64,000 bases of DNA from Pseudoclavibacter sp. AY1H1. GTDB lineage: Bacteria > Actinomycetota > Actinomycetes > Actinomycetales > Microbacteriaceae. The DNA lies in contig NZ_PSXX01000005.1 in assembly GCF_002931055.1 (NCBI RefSeq), positions 76,701-140,700 of the forward strand, given 5' to 3'. Below the pieces are notes generated by a model. The model did not search any database. It saw only the letters and a list, made by a program, of their open reading frames with translations, and had not been told where the DNA came from. Of the stretch, positions 52,621 through 63,009 are shown piece by piece. Within the stretch, counting starts at the first letter, position 1, and each line of letters opens with the position of its first letter. The translations under genes were made by a program, and so were the position numbers.

Positions 52621-53882
52621 ACCGCGCCGTCGTCACCGCCGTGGGAGCCGTCACGCCGAACGGGCTCGACGTGGCGAGCACCTGGTCGTCGCTGGTCTCC
52701 GGCAAGAGCGGCATCGGCCTCATCGCCGGCGTCGACGCCTCCGACCTCGCCGTGCGCGTCGCCGGAGAGGTGCGCGGCTTCGACGCCGCCTCCCACCTCC
52801 CCAAGCGGGACATCGCGAGACTCGACCGGCACGCGCACTACGCCGTCGCGGCGGCGGACGAGGCGATGCGCGCTACGGGCATCGCCATTGGCGCCCTGCC
52901 GTTCGATGCCAGCCGATTCGCCGTCACCATCGCAACCGGCTCGGGACCCGTCTCGCTCACCCAGGATGCCGCGCGCATCCTGGATGCCTCAGGCCCTCGC
53001 CGGGTGCCGCCTGGCGTCGTCGTGTACGGCGGCCCCGACGCGGCAGCCGCGTACCTGAGCGAACGCTACGGCGCGCGCGGGGCGAGTGCCGGGCTCTCGG
53101 CGACGTGTGCCAGCGGCACCGTCGCGCTCGGCGAGGCGATGCGCACCATCAGACACGGCTACGCCGACGCGGTGCTCGTGGTCGCGGCCGACGACTGCCT
53201 CAACCGCGTCAACCTGGCCGTGAACGCCACGCTCGGTGCCCTCGCGCTCGGCCACGAGGATGCGCCCGAGACTGCCAGCAGGCCCTTCGACCGCGGACGC
53301 CACGGCTTCGTCATGTCGGCCGGAGCGGCCGCCCTCCTCGTCGAGTCAGAGACCAGCGCACTTGCACGGGGCGCGGAGATCCTGGGCGAGATCGCGGGAT
53401 ACGGTGCGACGTCGGACGCCTACCATCCGACGGCGCCGAGGCCGGACGGGAGCGGCGCGATCGCCGCCATGCGCTCCGCCCTCGACGATGCGAAGCTCAG
53501 CACCGACCAGCTCGACCACGTCAACGCGCACGGCACGAGCACGCCGCTGAACGACGCCATGGAGACCGCCGCCCTGCGCGAGCTGCTCGGCGCCCGCCTC
53601 GGAGAGGTGCCCGTCACCGCCAACAAGTCCGCGACCGGGCACCTGCTGGGCGCCGCGGGCGCGCTCGAGGCCGTCATCTCGCTGCTGACCATGCGCGATT
53701 CCCTGATTCCACCGACCCTCAACCTCGACGACCCCGAGTTCCCAGAGCTGGACGTCGTGGCGCGCGAGGCCCGCCCCGCGCGCATCCGAACCGTGCTCTC
53801 GAACTCCTTCGGCTTCGGCGGGCACAACGCCTCGATCCTGCTGCGCAAGTTCGTGGCGCCCGCCCGCTCGCGGGATATCTAG
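52617..53882 (+). CDS. FabF-type beta-ketoacyl synthase
   Basis: This 421-aa condensing enzyme carries the full triad: Cys164 in SATCASGTVA, His305 in NAHGTSTPLND and His342 in ATGHLLGAAG, with Lys337. It catalyses decarboxylative Claisen condensation. No acyl carrier protein, ketoreductase or acyltransferase is encoded nearby. It is translationally coupled to the ANL ligase. The stop codon overlaps the metQ-like stop on the other strand by CTAG. It may extend or condense a ligase-activated acyl group in a specialised product. Confidence 0.88.
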   Translation: MNRAVVTAVGAVTPNGLDVASTWSSLVSGKSGIGLIAGVDASDLAVRVAGEVRGFDAASHLPKRDIARLDRHAHYAVAAADEAMRATGIAIGALPFDASRFAVTIATGSGPVSLTQDAARILDASGPRRVPPGVVVYGGPDAAAAYLSERYGARGASAGLSATCASGTVALGEAMRTIRHGYADAVLVVAADDCLNRVNLAVNATLGALALGHEDAPETASRPFDRGRHGFVMSAGAAALLVESETSALARGAEILGEIAGYGATSDAYHPTAPRPDGSGAIAAMRSALDDAKLSTDQLDHVNAHGTSTPLNDAMETAALRELLGARLGEVPVTANKSATGHLLGAAGALEAVISLLTMRDSLIPPTLNLDDPEFPELDVVAREARPARIRTVLSNSFGFGGHNASILLRKFVAPARSRDI

Positions 53883-54688
53883 AACGCCGGCGGCACGTCA
53901 AGCGACTCGAGCGTCTCCCGCACGTGGTCGCTCGTGAACGCCTTCTCGAGCGCCGCGATCTCGGGCGTTCCGAGCTTGTCCTCGCGCGTGACGAGCGTCA
54001 CGGCGAACTGAGGGTCCTGTTCGACGGCGAGACCGTTGTCGACCGGCGTCAGCCCCAGCTGGCGCGCGAACGAGGGCAGGTTGAAGACGGCATCCGCTTC
54101 TTCGTACGCCGTGTTGAGCTGCAGCAGGTCGACCTGCGTGATCGTCAGCTCGCGCGGGTTCTCCGTGATGTCGGCGACCTTCGCGGTGAACCGCTCGACG
54201 CTCGGGTCGAGCGTGATGATGCTCTGGTCGGCGAGCAGCTGCAGGGCACGTGCCGCGTTCGCGCTGTCGTTCGGGATGACCACGCTGCCGCCTTGCGGCA
54301 GCTCGTCAAGCGAGCTGAGGGTCTTCGAGTAGAACGCCACGACCGTCGAGTAGATCGGCTTCACCCCGGCGAGCGAGGCGTCGTTCTTCGTGTTGAACTC
54401 CTCCATGAAGGGCACGAACTGCACGAAGTTCGCATCGATCTCGCCGTTCTCGACGAGCACGTTCGGCTGCACGTAGTCCGAGACGGGCACCAGCTCGATC
54501 TCGTAGCCCTTCTCGATGACCTCGGCCGCCGCCTCGACGACATCCGTCATGGGCGTGACCGTCGCGGCGACCTTGATCGTGACGACGTCGCCACCCGCTT
54601 CCCCGGCGGACGGAGAGCACCCTGCGGTCAGGAGGGCGAGGGAGCCGACAGCCAGTGCGGCGCCGATCGAGCGGAGGCGGAGTCTCAT
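53879..54688 (-). CDS. metQ: MetQ/NlpA-family substrate-binding lipoprotein
   Basis: This 269-aa lipoprotein has a signal peptide ending in LTAGC and a mature NlpA/MetQ-type binding domain (VTIKVAATVTPMTDVVEAA, VSDYVQPNVLVENGEIDANF). It should bind D/L-methionine or a related compound. The order metN, metI, metQ is the standard importer operon. I use the ATG at 54688; the longer frame is Ser/Arg-rich and has no signal. The stop overlaps the convergent ketoacyl synthase stop. Confidence 0.88.
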   Translation of the reverse strand: MRLRLRSIGAALAVGSLALLTAGCSPSAGEAGGDVVTIKVAATVTPMTDVVEAAAEVIEKGYEIELVPVSDYVQPNVLVENGEIDANFVQFVPFMEEFNTKNDASLAGVKPIYSTVVAFYSKTLSSLDELPQGGSVVIPNDSANAARALQLLADQSIITLDPSVERFTAKVADITENPRELTITQVDLLQLNTAYEEADAVFNLPSFARQLGLTPVDNGLAVEQDPQFAVTLVTREDKLGTPEIAALEKAFTSDHVRETLESLDVPPAF

Positions 54689-54746
54689 GGCGGTTGGTTC
54701 CTTTTCGGGTCGTACAGGAGGCGGATGGGCGTCGTCCGACGGGGAG

Positions 54747-55430
54747 TCAGCGGCGGTCGAGGGCGACCGAGAGCCGGTGGCCCCCGGTCTGGAGGAGCTG
54801 CACGCAGACGATGACGATGACGATGGTCGTGTACATGAGCGGGTAGTCGTACTCCTGGTACCCGTAGCGCAGGGCGAAGTCGCCGAGCCCTCCGCCCCCG
54901 ACGACACCGAGCACCGTCGAGTACGAGAGCAGGCTGATGGCGGCCGAGGTGAGCGCGTAGACGAGCCCGCTGCGCGCCTCCACGAACAAGAAGCGGGTGA
55001 TGATCTGCCCGGTATCGGCGCCCATGGACCTGGCGGCGTGGATCACACCGGAGGGCACCTCCAGCAGGATCTGCTCGACGAGGCGCGCGTAGATCGCGAC
55101 CCCCACGAAGCACAGCGGGAACGTCGCCGCCTGCGTGCCGAACGTCGTGCCGAACACGAGGCGCGTGAGCGGGATGAGGAACACCACGAACAGCAGGAAG
55201 GGGAACGACCGGACGACGGTGACGTAGAGGTTGGCGATCCGCCACAGACCACGATGCTCGCGCACCCCACCCGGCCGCGTCAGGTAGATGAGGACGCCGA
55301 GCGGTAGCCCGAGCACAACCGCCGCCGCGAGCGAGAACACGAGCATGTACCCGGTCTCGGCGAGGGCCTGGCCGATCGCGTCGGCGTTGCCGGTCAGGGA
55401 GGAGGCGATGCTGTCGATGAGCTCCATCAC
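54747..55430 (-). CDS. metI: Methionine-type ABC permease
   Basis: This 227-aa permease has five or six helices and the MetI coupling sequence GADTGQIITRFLFVEARSG. The start is GTG 55430 or the adjacent ATG 55427; both overlap the metN stop. It lies 58 bases from the metQ gene. With MetN and MetQ it forms a methionine importer. Confidence 0.88.
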   Translation of the reverse strand: MMELIDSIASSLTGNADAIGQALAETGYMLVFSLAAAVVLGLPLGVLIYLTRPGGVREHRGLWRIANLYVTVVRSFPFLLFVVFLIPLTRLVFGTTFGTQAATFPLCFVGVAIYARLVEQILLEVPSGVIHAARSMGADTGQIITRFLFVEARSGLVYALTSAAISLLSYSTVLGVVGGGGLGDFALRYGYQEYDYPLMYTTIVIVIVCVQLLQTGGHRLSVALDRR

Positions 55431-56167
55431 GACTCGAGCATCCGCTTCGCGTGCTCGGCGTAGGAGCCGCGGTCGTCGCGCGCGCTGTGCTCGACCGAGA
55501 CGATGCCCTGCAGGCGGCCCCGGTCGAGGATAGCGGCCCGGTCGCAGATGGCCTTGACTGCGGCGAGCTCGTGGGTGACGAGCGCGATGGTCGTGCCGAA
55601 ATCCTCGCGCGTCGAGGCGAGCAGCCGCAGGATGTCGCTGGTCGTCCGCTCGTCGAGCGCCGAGGTCGGCTCGTCGCAGAGCAGCAGCGGCGGCCGCGTC
55701 ACGAGCGCGCGTGCGATGGCGACGCGCTGCTTCTGCCCGCCCGAGAGCTGAGCCGGGTAGTCACCGCCGCGATCGCCGAGACCCACGTAGTCGAGCAGCT
55801 CGTCGACGAACGCCGGATCCTTGCGCCGCTGGAGCCGCAGCGGGAGCTCGACGTTCTGCCGCGCCGTCCGGTTCGCGAGCAGGTTGAAGCTCTGGAAGAC
55901 CATCCCGATTCGGCGGCGCAGGCCACGACGCTCGCGCTCGCGCATCGCAGACGGGTCTGCGCCCTCGATGAGCACCGTCCCCTCGCTCGGCGTCTCGTCG
56001 GCATCGAGGAGCCGCAGCAGCGTCGACTTCCCGGCGCCGGACTCCCCCACGATGCCGAGGATCTCGCCCCGTCGGATCTGCAGGTCGATGCCGTCGAGCG
56101 CTGGCGCACCCGCCCCGTATCGCACCGTGACGCGTTCGAGAGCGGCCACGGGGCCGGGATCAGGCAT
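55427..56167 (-). CDS. metN: Methionine-type ABC ATPase without the NIL domain
   Basis: This 246-aa ATPase has Walker A VGESGAGKST, signature YPAQLSGGQKQRVAIARAL and Walker B LLLCDEPTSALDE. The C-terminal NIL domain that binds methionine and shuts off transport in Escherichia coli MetN (343 aa) is missing. Substrate inhibition of this type is therefore not expected. The ATG at 56167 is chosen where similarity starts; a lower-G+C stretch with TATAGT-like sequence upstream may be the promoter. It is the first gene of the importer operon. Confidence 0.87.
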   Translation of the reverse strand: MPDPGPVAALERVTVRYGAGAPALDGIDLQIRRGEILGIVGESGAGKSTLLRLLDADETPSEGTVLIEGADPSAMRERERRGLRRRIGMVFQSFNLLANRTARQNVELPLRLQRRKDPAFVDELLDYVGLGDRGGDYPAQLSGGQKQRVAIARALVTRPPLLLCDEPTSALDERTTSDILRLLASTREDFGTTIALVTHELAAVKAICDRAAILDRGRLQGIVSVEHSARDDRGSYAEHAKRMLES

Positions 56168-56242
56168 GCACGCTCCGTCGTTATTAGATTGTGTACAACT
56201 ATAGCGCCGAGCCGTCGGATGCGGAACCCCGCGCACGCAGAA

Positions 56243-56278
56243 GCGGGGCACATCCGGAAGAATCCGGATGCGCCCCGC
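56243..56278 (-). terminator. Terminator of ptsI
   Basis: A 15-bp stem with one mismatch (56243-56257 with 56264-56278) and 6-nt loop lies 52 bases after the ptsI stop on the minus strand. It separates ptsI from the metNIQ promoter region. Confidence 0.8.
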
Positions 56279-56329
56279 TCGACACCTGCGACGCCCGCCG
56301 GTGAACCGGCAGCGCTTGCAGAGTGAGGC

Positions 56330-58021
56330 CTACGCCTCGACGACCGGCACGGCCGTCGTGATGACACCACGCGTCGCGAGTGCGTCGACGACGCGCCCCT
56401 TCGCACCCTCGGCCGACTTCGCGAAGATCGCGAGGTGCGCGATCTCCTTCGCCTGCTCGAGCGTGACGCGCTTGAGCGCGGCGCGGACCTCGACGAACGC
56501 GGGAGGAGCCATGGAGAGCGAGCGAACGCCGAGACCCACGAGCACGATCGCCAGGTTCGGGTCGGCCGCGGCCTCGCCGCACACACCCACGTTCTTCTGG
56601 TGGTGCTCACCCGCCTCGCCGATGCGCTCGATGAGGCGCAGCACGGCAGGGTGCCACGGGTCCTGGAACGCCGCGACGCTTCCGAGGAGACGGTCGGCCG
56701 CAAGCGTGTACTGCGTGAGGTCGTTGGTGCCCACGGAGACGAAGTCGCTCGTCTCCAGGATCTGCTCGGCCAGGAGCGCAGCCGAGGGAACCTCGATCAT
56801 GCTGCCAGCCGTCATGAGGCCGTACTCGCGAGCCAGCGCCGTGAAGTGCTCGCTCTCGTGCGCGTCGGAGACCATGGGAGCCATGACCCAGACCTTCGCC
56901 TCGGTCGCAGCCTGCGCGTTGGCAAGCGCCTGGAGCTGGTCGCGGAGGATCTGCTCCTTCTTCATGAGGACGCGGATGCCGCGAAGGCCAAGTGCCGGGT
57001 TGGGCTCGTCGGCCTCGGTGAGGAACGCGAGGGGCTTGTCGGCACCGGCGTCGAGCACGCGCACGACGACCTTCTTGCCGGGGAAGTGGGCGAGCGCCGC
57101 CGTGTAGTCGGCGGTCTGCTTCTCCACCGACGGGGCCGTGTCGCTGTCGAGGAAGAGGAACTCGGTGCGGAACAGGCCGACACCCTCGGCGCCGAGCGCT
57201 GCCGCGCGCTCCGCATCCACGGGCTTGCCGATGTTCGCGAGGATCTGCACGGGCGTGCCGTCGGCGAGCTCGCCCGGCTCGACCGGAGCGGCCTTCATCG
57301 CCGCGACGCGGTCGATCTCGGCCTGGGCCTCCGCGATGCGCTCGGCGGACGGCTCGGTGATGACCTGGCCCTTGGCCGCGTCGACGACGATGGTCTCGCC
57401 GTCGCGGAGGCTGTCGGCCTCCTTGACCGCGACGACCGCGGGGAGGCCCTTCTCGGCCGCCAGGATGCCGGTGTGCGCCTTCGGGCTGCCGTCACGGGTG
57501 ACCAGCGCGAGCACCTTCGACAGGTCGAGCTTGGCCGTGTCGGCGGGCGCGAGGTCGTGCGCGACCAGGATGAACGGGGTGTCGCTCGACGGCACCTCGG
57601 GTGCAGGAACGCCGCGGAGCAGGGCGATGACGCGCTGCGAGACGTCACCCAGGTCGGTGGCGCGCTCTGCGAGGTAGCCGCCGAGGCTCTTGAGCATCTC
57701 GGCGAACGAGGAGAATGACTCGAAGACGGCACGCTCGGCGGTCTTGCCACCCTCGGTGGCCGCCTTGATGCTGTCGGCGAGCGACGGGTCGGCAGCCATC
57801 ATGGCCTGCGACTCCAGCACGTTCTTCGCCGCGCCGTCGACGGTCGCTGCTCGAGCGGTCAGCGCCTCGCCGGTCTCACGGAGTGCGGCGATCGCACGCT
57901 CGTACTCCGTCGCGGCGTCGCCGGTGGCGCGCTCGTCGGCCGGTTCGGGGAGCGGATCAGGCATGCGCAGGACTTCACCGAAAGCGACGCCGGTCCCGAC
58001 GCCAAACCCCGTGTATTTCAT
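56330..58021 (-). CDS. ptsI: Phosphoenolpyruvate-protein phosphotransferase (Enzyme I)
   Basis: This 563-aa Enzyme I takes phosphate from PEP to HPr. Phospho-His183 is in DGSPKAHTGILAAEKG. The PEP-binding domain has LFRTEFLFL and the C-terminal Cys in VGVCGEAAADP. The start is the ATG at 58021, where similarity starts; a longer frame runs into the divergent gene's promoter. It is divergent from the BrkB/YihY gene. No HPr gene is close by. It could serve the orphan IIA at 2.8 kb and other PTS permeases. Confidence 0.95.
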   Translation of the reverse strand: MKYTGFGVGTGVAFGEVLRMPDPLPEPADERATGDAATEYERAIAALRETGEALTARAATVDGAAKNVLESQAMMAADPSLADSIKAATEGGKTAERAVFESFSSFAEMLKSLGGYLAERATDLGDVSQRVIALLRGVPAPEVPSSDTPFILVAHDLAPADTAKLDLSKVLALVTRDGSPKAHTGILAAEKGLPAVVAVKEADSLRDGETIVVDAAKGQVITEPSAERIAEAQAEIDRVAAMKAAPVEPGELADGTPVQILANIGKPVDAERAAALGAEGVGLFRTEFLFLDSDTAPSVEKQTADYTAALAHFPGKKVVVRVLDAGADKPLAFLTEADEPNPALGLRGIRVLMKKEQILRDQLQALANAQAATEAKVWVMAPMVSDAHESEHFTALAREYGLMTAGSMIEVPSAALLAEQILETSDFVSVGTNDLTQYTLAADRLLGSVAAFQDPWHPAVLRLIERIGEAGEHHQKNVGVCGEAAADPNLAIVLVGLGVRSLSMAPPAFVEVRAALKRVTLEQAKEIAHLAIFAKSAEGAKGRVVDALATRGVITTAVPVVEA

Positions 58022-58082
58022 AGCAACTCCTTCGTGCTGGTAACTCAGACAGCGTATCGGCACAGCAACGTAGGCTTCGACC

Positions 58083-59264
58083 GTGACCGAGCAAGACTCA
58101 ACCAAGAGTTCGCGCAGTTCCACTTTCGCGCCGCCGTTTCCGAAGTTCCCCCCGGAGGCGCCGTTCGGCGAGCGCATGCAAGCACTGATCGCCTGGGCCC
58201 AAGCTACCCGCCCCGCCCGAGTCTTCGCCCATTTCGGGGCGAGAAGTGCTTCGGTGCTGGCCGGCGGCATGGCCTACTCCGCTATCTTCTCCATCTTCGC
58301 TGGCATCTGGCTACTCTTTTCTGTCGCCGGCATCTTCCTCGCGACGAACACCGAGCTCCGCGACGGGCTCATCGGAGTGCTCAACTCATCCCTGCCCGGA
58401 CTCATCGGCGAGCAGGGCGCGATCGACCCGAGCCTCCTCGAGAGCACGGGCGCCTTCGGCTGGGCGAGCGCCATCGCCCTCATCGGTACCCTCGGCACCG
58501 CGCTCGGCTGGCTCGGGCAGGCGCGCACGGGCATCCGCACGATCTTCGACGTCCCCGTCGCGACCAAGCGGAGCTTCGTCGTCCAGAAGCTCATCGACCT
58601 CGGCTTCCTCCTCGCGTTCGCCGTGGCCCTTGCCATCTCGACCGCGCTCACGGTGCTCTCCTCGACCTTCCTCTCGTCGCTGCTCGAGACGGTCGGCATC
58701 GACGAGTCGAGCGGATTCGCGCTCGTCGTCATCCGCATCGTGACGGTCCTCATCCTCCTCGCGTTCGACACCGTCGTCCTGGCCGGCATCCTGCGCATCC
58801 TCGCCGGCCTGCGCATCCCCACGCGCTCGCTGTTCTTCGCCGCCTTCCTCGGGGCGATCATCATCGGCATCCTGAAGCAGATCTCGACGGCGCTCATCGG
58901 CGGCGCCACGAGCAATCCGCTCGTCGCCTCCTTCGCCGTGCTCCTCGGCCTCATGATCTTCCTCAACCTGCTCTGCACCGTGCTCCTGCTCACCGCGGCG
59001 TGGGTCAAGGTGACGATGGATGACATCGGCGCCTCCCCGAGGCTCCTCACGGCCAAGGAGGCCCGCGAGGAATCGTCCGACACGATCCTCCGTGCCGAGC
59101 GAGAGAAGATCGCGACCCAGGTGATCGAGTCCCGCGAGCGGCTCAACGCGGCACCTCGGTTCTTCCGGTGGAAGGCCATGGCCGAGTACCGGGCTCTCCT
59201 GCGTGAGCAGCGCAGGATCGAAGCCGAGGCGCAGCGACGCCGCTTCCAAGGCGGACGCGTCTAG
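58083..59264 (+). CDS. YhjD/YihY/BrkB-family inner-membrane protein
   Basis: This 393-aa membrane protein is of the same family as the gene at 19.4 kb but closer to YhjD. Six helices follow a Pro/Phe-rich N-terminus (ASVLAGGMAYSAIFSIFAGI). The long C-terminal region is charged (REERDSSDT... type) and cytoplasmic. It is divergent from ptsI and upstream of xthA and trpS, a typical core order in Microbacteriaceae. The start GTG at 58083 is uncertain. Function of the family is unsettled. Confidence 0.85.
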   Translation: MTEQDSTKSSRSSTFAPPFPKFPPEAPFGERMQALIAWAQATRPARVFAHFGARSASVLAGGMAYSAIFSIFAGIWLLFSVAGIFLATNTELRDGLIGVLNSSLPGLIGEQGAIDPSLLESTGAFGWASAIALIGTLGTALGWLGQARTGIRTIFDVPVATKRSFVVQKLIDLGFLLAFAVALAISTALTVLSSTFLSSLLETVGIDESSGFALVVIRIVTVLILLAFDTVVLAGILRILAGLRIPTRSLFFAAFLGAIIIGILKQISTALIGGATSNPLVASFAVLLGLMIFLNLLCTVLLLTAAWVKVTMDDIGASPRLLTAKEAREESSDTILRAEREKIATQVIESRERLNAAPRFFRWKAMAEYRALLREQRRIEAEAQRRRFQGGRV

Positions 59265-59270
59265 ACGACG

Positions 59271-59290
59271 CGCCCCAGTTGAGGGGCGCC
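59271..59290 (+). terminator. Short hairpin after the YhjD-like gene
   Basis: A 7-bp G+C stem (59271-59277 with 59284-59290), loop AGTTGA, lies directly after the stop. It is a weak terminator candidate. Confidence 0.45.
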
Positions 59291-59352
59291 AGGGGACAGG
59301 CGACCGGCGACGCCGAGTGCCCGTGTCGGTGGTCCCGTCTAGACTCGAGCGC

Positions 59353-61291
<1,939 letters not shown>

Positions 61292-61382
61292 CCTCGCCAG
61301 TTCCCTGAGAGGCGAGCTGGGCACTTCCCACACCCCAGCTGATCGCACCATTTCTGCCGAATCTCCGCGCTAGGATGACGCA

Positions 61383-62120
61383 ATGCCCGAAACGCTCGTC
61401 ATCATCCCCACCTACAACGAACGCGAAAACGTCCGCTCCATCGTGGACCGTGTTCTCGGGGCGGACTCGCGTATCCACGTGCTGGTCGTCGACGACAACA
61501 GCCCAGACGGCACCGGCGACATGGCCGACGAGATGGCCGCGGCCGACGAGCGCGTCACCGTGCTGCACCGCGCCGGCAAGCTCGGTCTCGGCACCGCCTA
61601 CCTCGAGGGCTTCGCGCTCGCAGCCGAGCGCGGCTACACCTACGTCTTCGAGTTCGACGCCGACGGCTCGCACCCGCCCGAGCGACTGCCGGAGATGATC
61701 GACGCGCTCGATGCTGGCGCAGGCCTTGTCATCGGAACCCGCTGGATGCCCGGCGGGCGCACCGAGAACTGGCCCCTCCAGCGCCAGATCCTCTCCCGCG
61801 GCGCGTCCATCTACGCCCGCGTGCTGCTGCAGAGCAAGATCCGCGACATCACCGCCGGCTACCGCGGCTACCGCGTCGACCTCCTCCAGGGCTTCGACCT
61901 CAGCCGCATCAAGAGCGCCGGCTACTGCTTCCAGATCGAGATGGCCTGGCTCTTCGAACGCTCCGGCATTCGCGTGAGCGAAGTGCCCATCACGTTCGTC
62001 GAACGCCAGGAAGGCGCATCCAAGATGTCGAGCGACATCATCGTCGAGGCCGTCTGGCGCGTGTTCGCCTGGGGCCTCGGCTACCGACTCGGCGCGCTCT
62101 CGCGCCTGACCGGTCGTTGA
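61383..62120 (+). CDS. ppm1: Polyprenol monophosphomannose synthase
   Basis: This 245-aa GT2 enzyme transfers mannose from GDP-mannose to polyprenyl phosphate. The start is PETLVIIPTYNERENV, the DxD motif is in FEFDADGSHPPE, and the catalytic-region segments RDITAGYRGYRVD and VPITFVERQEGASKM are intact. It is the catalytic domain alone, without the Ppm1 N-terminal acyltransferase domain. GDP-mannose would come from manC at 13.1 kb. It fits protein O-mannosylation or lipoglycan assembly. Confidence 0.9.
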   Translation: MPETLVIIPTYNERENVRSIVDRVLGADSRIHVLVVDDNSPDGTGDMADEMAAADERVTVLHRAGKLGLGTAYLEGFALAAERGYTYVFEFDADGSHPPERLPEMIDALDAGAGLVIGTRWMPGGRTENWPLQRQILSRGASIYARVLLQSKIRDITAGYRGYRVDLLQGFDLSRIKSAGYCFQIEMAWLFERSGIRVSEVPITFVERQEGASKMSSDIIVEAVWRVFAWGLGYRLGALSRLTGR

Positions 62121-62134
62121 GCGAAGGCGATTCC

Positions 62135-62770
62135 ATGAGCGACGCACCCACCTCCTCCGTCACCTTCGAGGCCGAGACCTCGATCCCCACGCGCCACGGG
62201 GTCCTGCGCTTCCGCGCGTACACCGACGACGCCGACGGGCAGCTGCACCTCGCGATCATCTCCGGTGAGCCCGAGAACGGCGCCATCGTGCGCGTTCACT
62301 CCGAGTGCCTCACGGGTGAGGCCTTCGGCTCGCTGAAGTGCGAGTGCGGGCCGCAGCTCGACGCCTCCCTCGAGGCGATCGGTCGCGACGGCGGCATCGT
62401 GCTGTACCTCCGCGGCCACGAGGGCCGCGGCATCGGACTCCTCAACAAGCTCCGCGCCTACGCCCTGCAGGAGCAGGGGCTCGACACGGTGGATGCGAAC
62501 CTCGCGCTCGGCCTCCCCGCCGACAGCCGTGCCTACACGGCAGCCGCCCGGATGCTCGATGACCTCCAGATCTCCCGCATCCGCCTGCTCACGAACAACC
62601 CCGCCAAGGCCGAGGCCCTCGAAGCGCACGGCATCACGGTCGAGGAGCGCGTGCCCCTCGAGGTGGGGCGTGAAGACGCGAACCTCGCCTACCTGACCAC
62701 CAAGGTCCAGCGCATGGGTCACATCATGAGCGAGCTTCCCCAGCTGCCGAACGACGACGCCGCCAGCTGA
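62135..62770 (+). CDS. ribA: GTP cyclohydrolase II
   Basis: This 211-aa enzyme opens GTP for riboflavin synthesis. The zinc cysteines are in SECLTGEAFGSLKCECGPQ and the catalytic region is RGHEGRGIGL. It is the single-domain form without the RibB domain. The ATG at 62135, with GAAGG upstream, is preferred over an upstream TTG at 62117. It starts 14 bases after ppm1. Confidence 0.93.
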   Translation: MSDAPTSSVTFEAETSIPTRHGVLRFRAYTDDADGQLHLAIISGEPENGAIVRVHSECLTGEAFGSLKCECGPQLDASLEAIGRDGGIVLYLRGHEGRGIGLLNKLRAYALQEQGLDTVDANLALGLPADSRAYTAAARMLDDLQISRIRLLTNNPAKAEALEAHGITVEERVPLEVGREDANLAYLTTKVQRMGHIMSELPQLPNDDAAS

Positions 62771-62797
62771 GCACAGCCGGAACCGCATACCTCATGC

Positions 62798-62820
62798 GGC
62801 CCACGATTGGGTAGTGGGCC
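62798..62820 (+). terminator. Hairpin after ribA
   Basis: A 7-bp perfect stem (62798-62804 with 62814-62820) with a 9-nt loop lies in the gap before the MHS gene. The 240-base gap otherwise shows no gene. Confidence 0.5.
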
Positions 62821-63009
62821 AGCGAAAGCGACGAATGACGTGTAACCTCGTCTCGGCCGGAAGCCACAAGCATCCGACCGAGCACGCGTCAATCCACCTC
62901 GCATCCGCACGGTCCGACGCGTTCCACCCACCGCTGCTCTGAGCTCAAGCACCGCGCAACCCGCACCGAAACCGCGACTCACCAGCGAGCCAGCTGTCTC
63001 AGGAGCAAC

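Noticed and set aside
52121-54814. An 897-aa plus-strand open frame
   Set aside because: It is out of frame with the ANL and ketoacyl synthase genes and antisense to metQ; low-complexity Arg-rich sequence.
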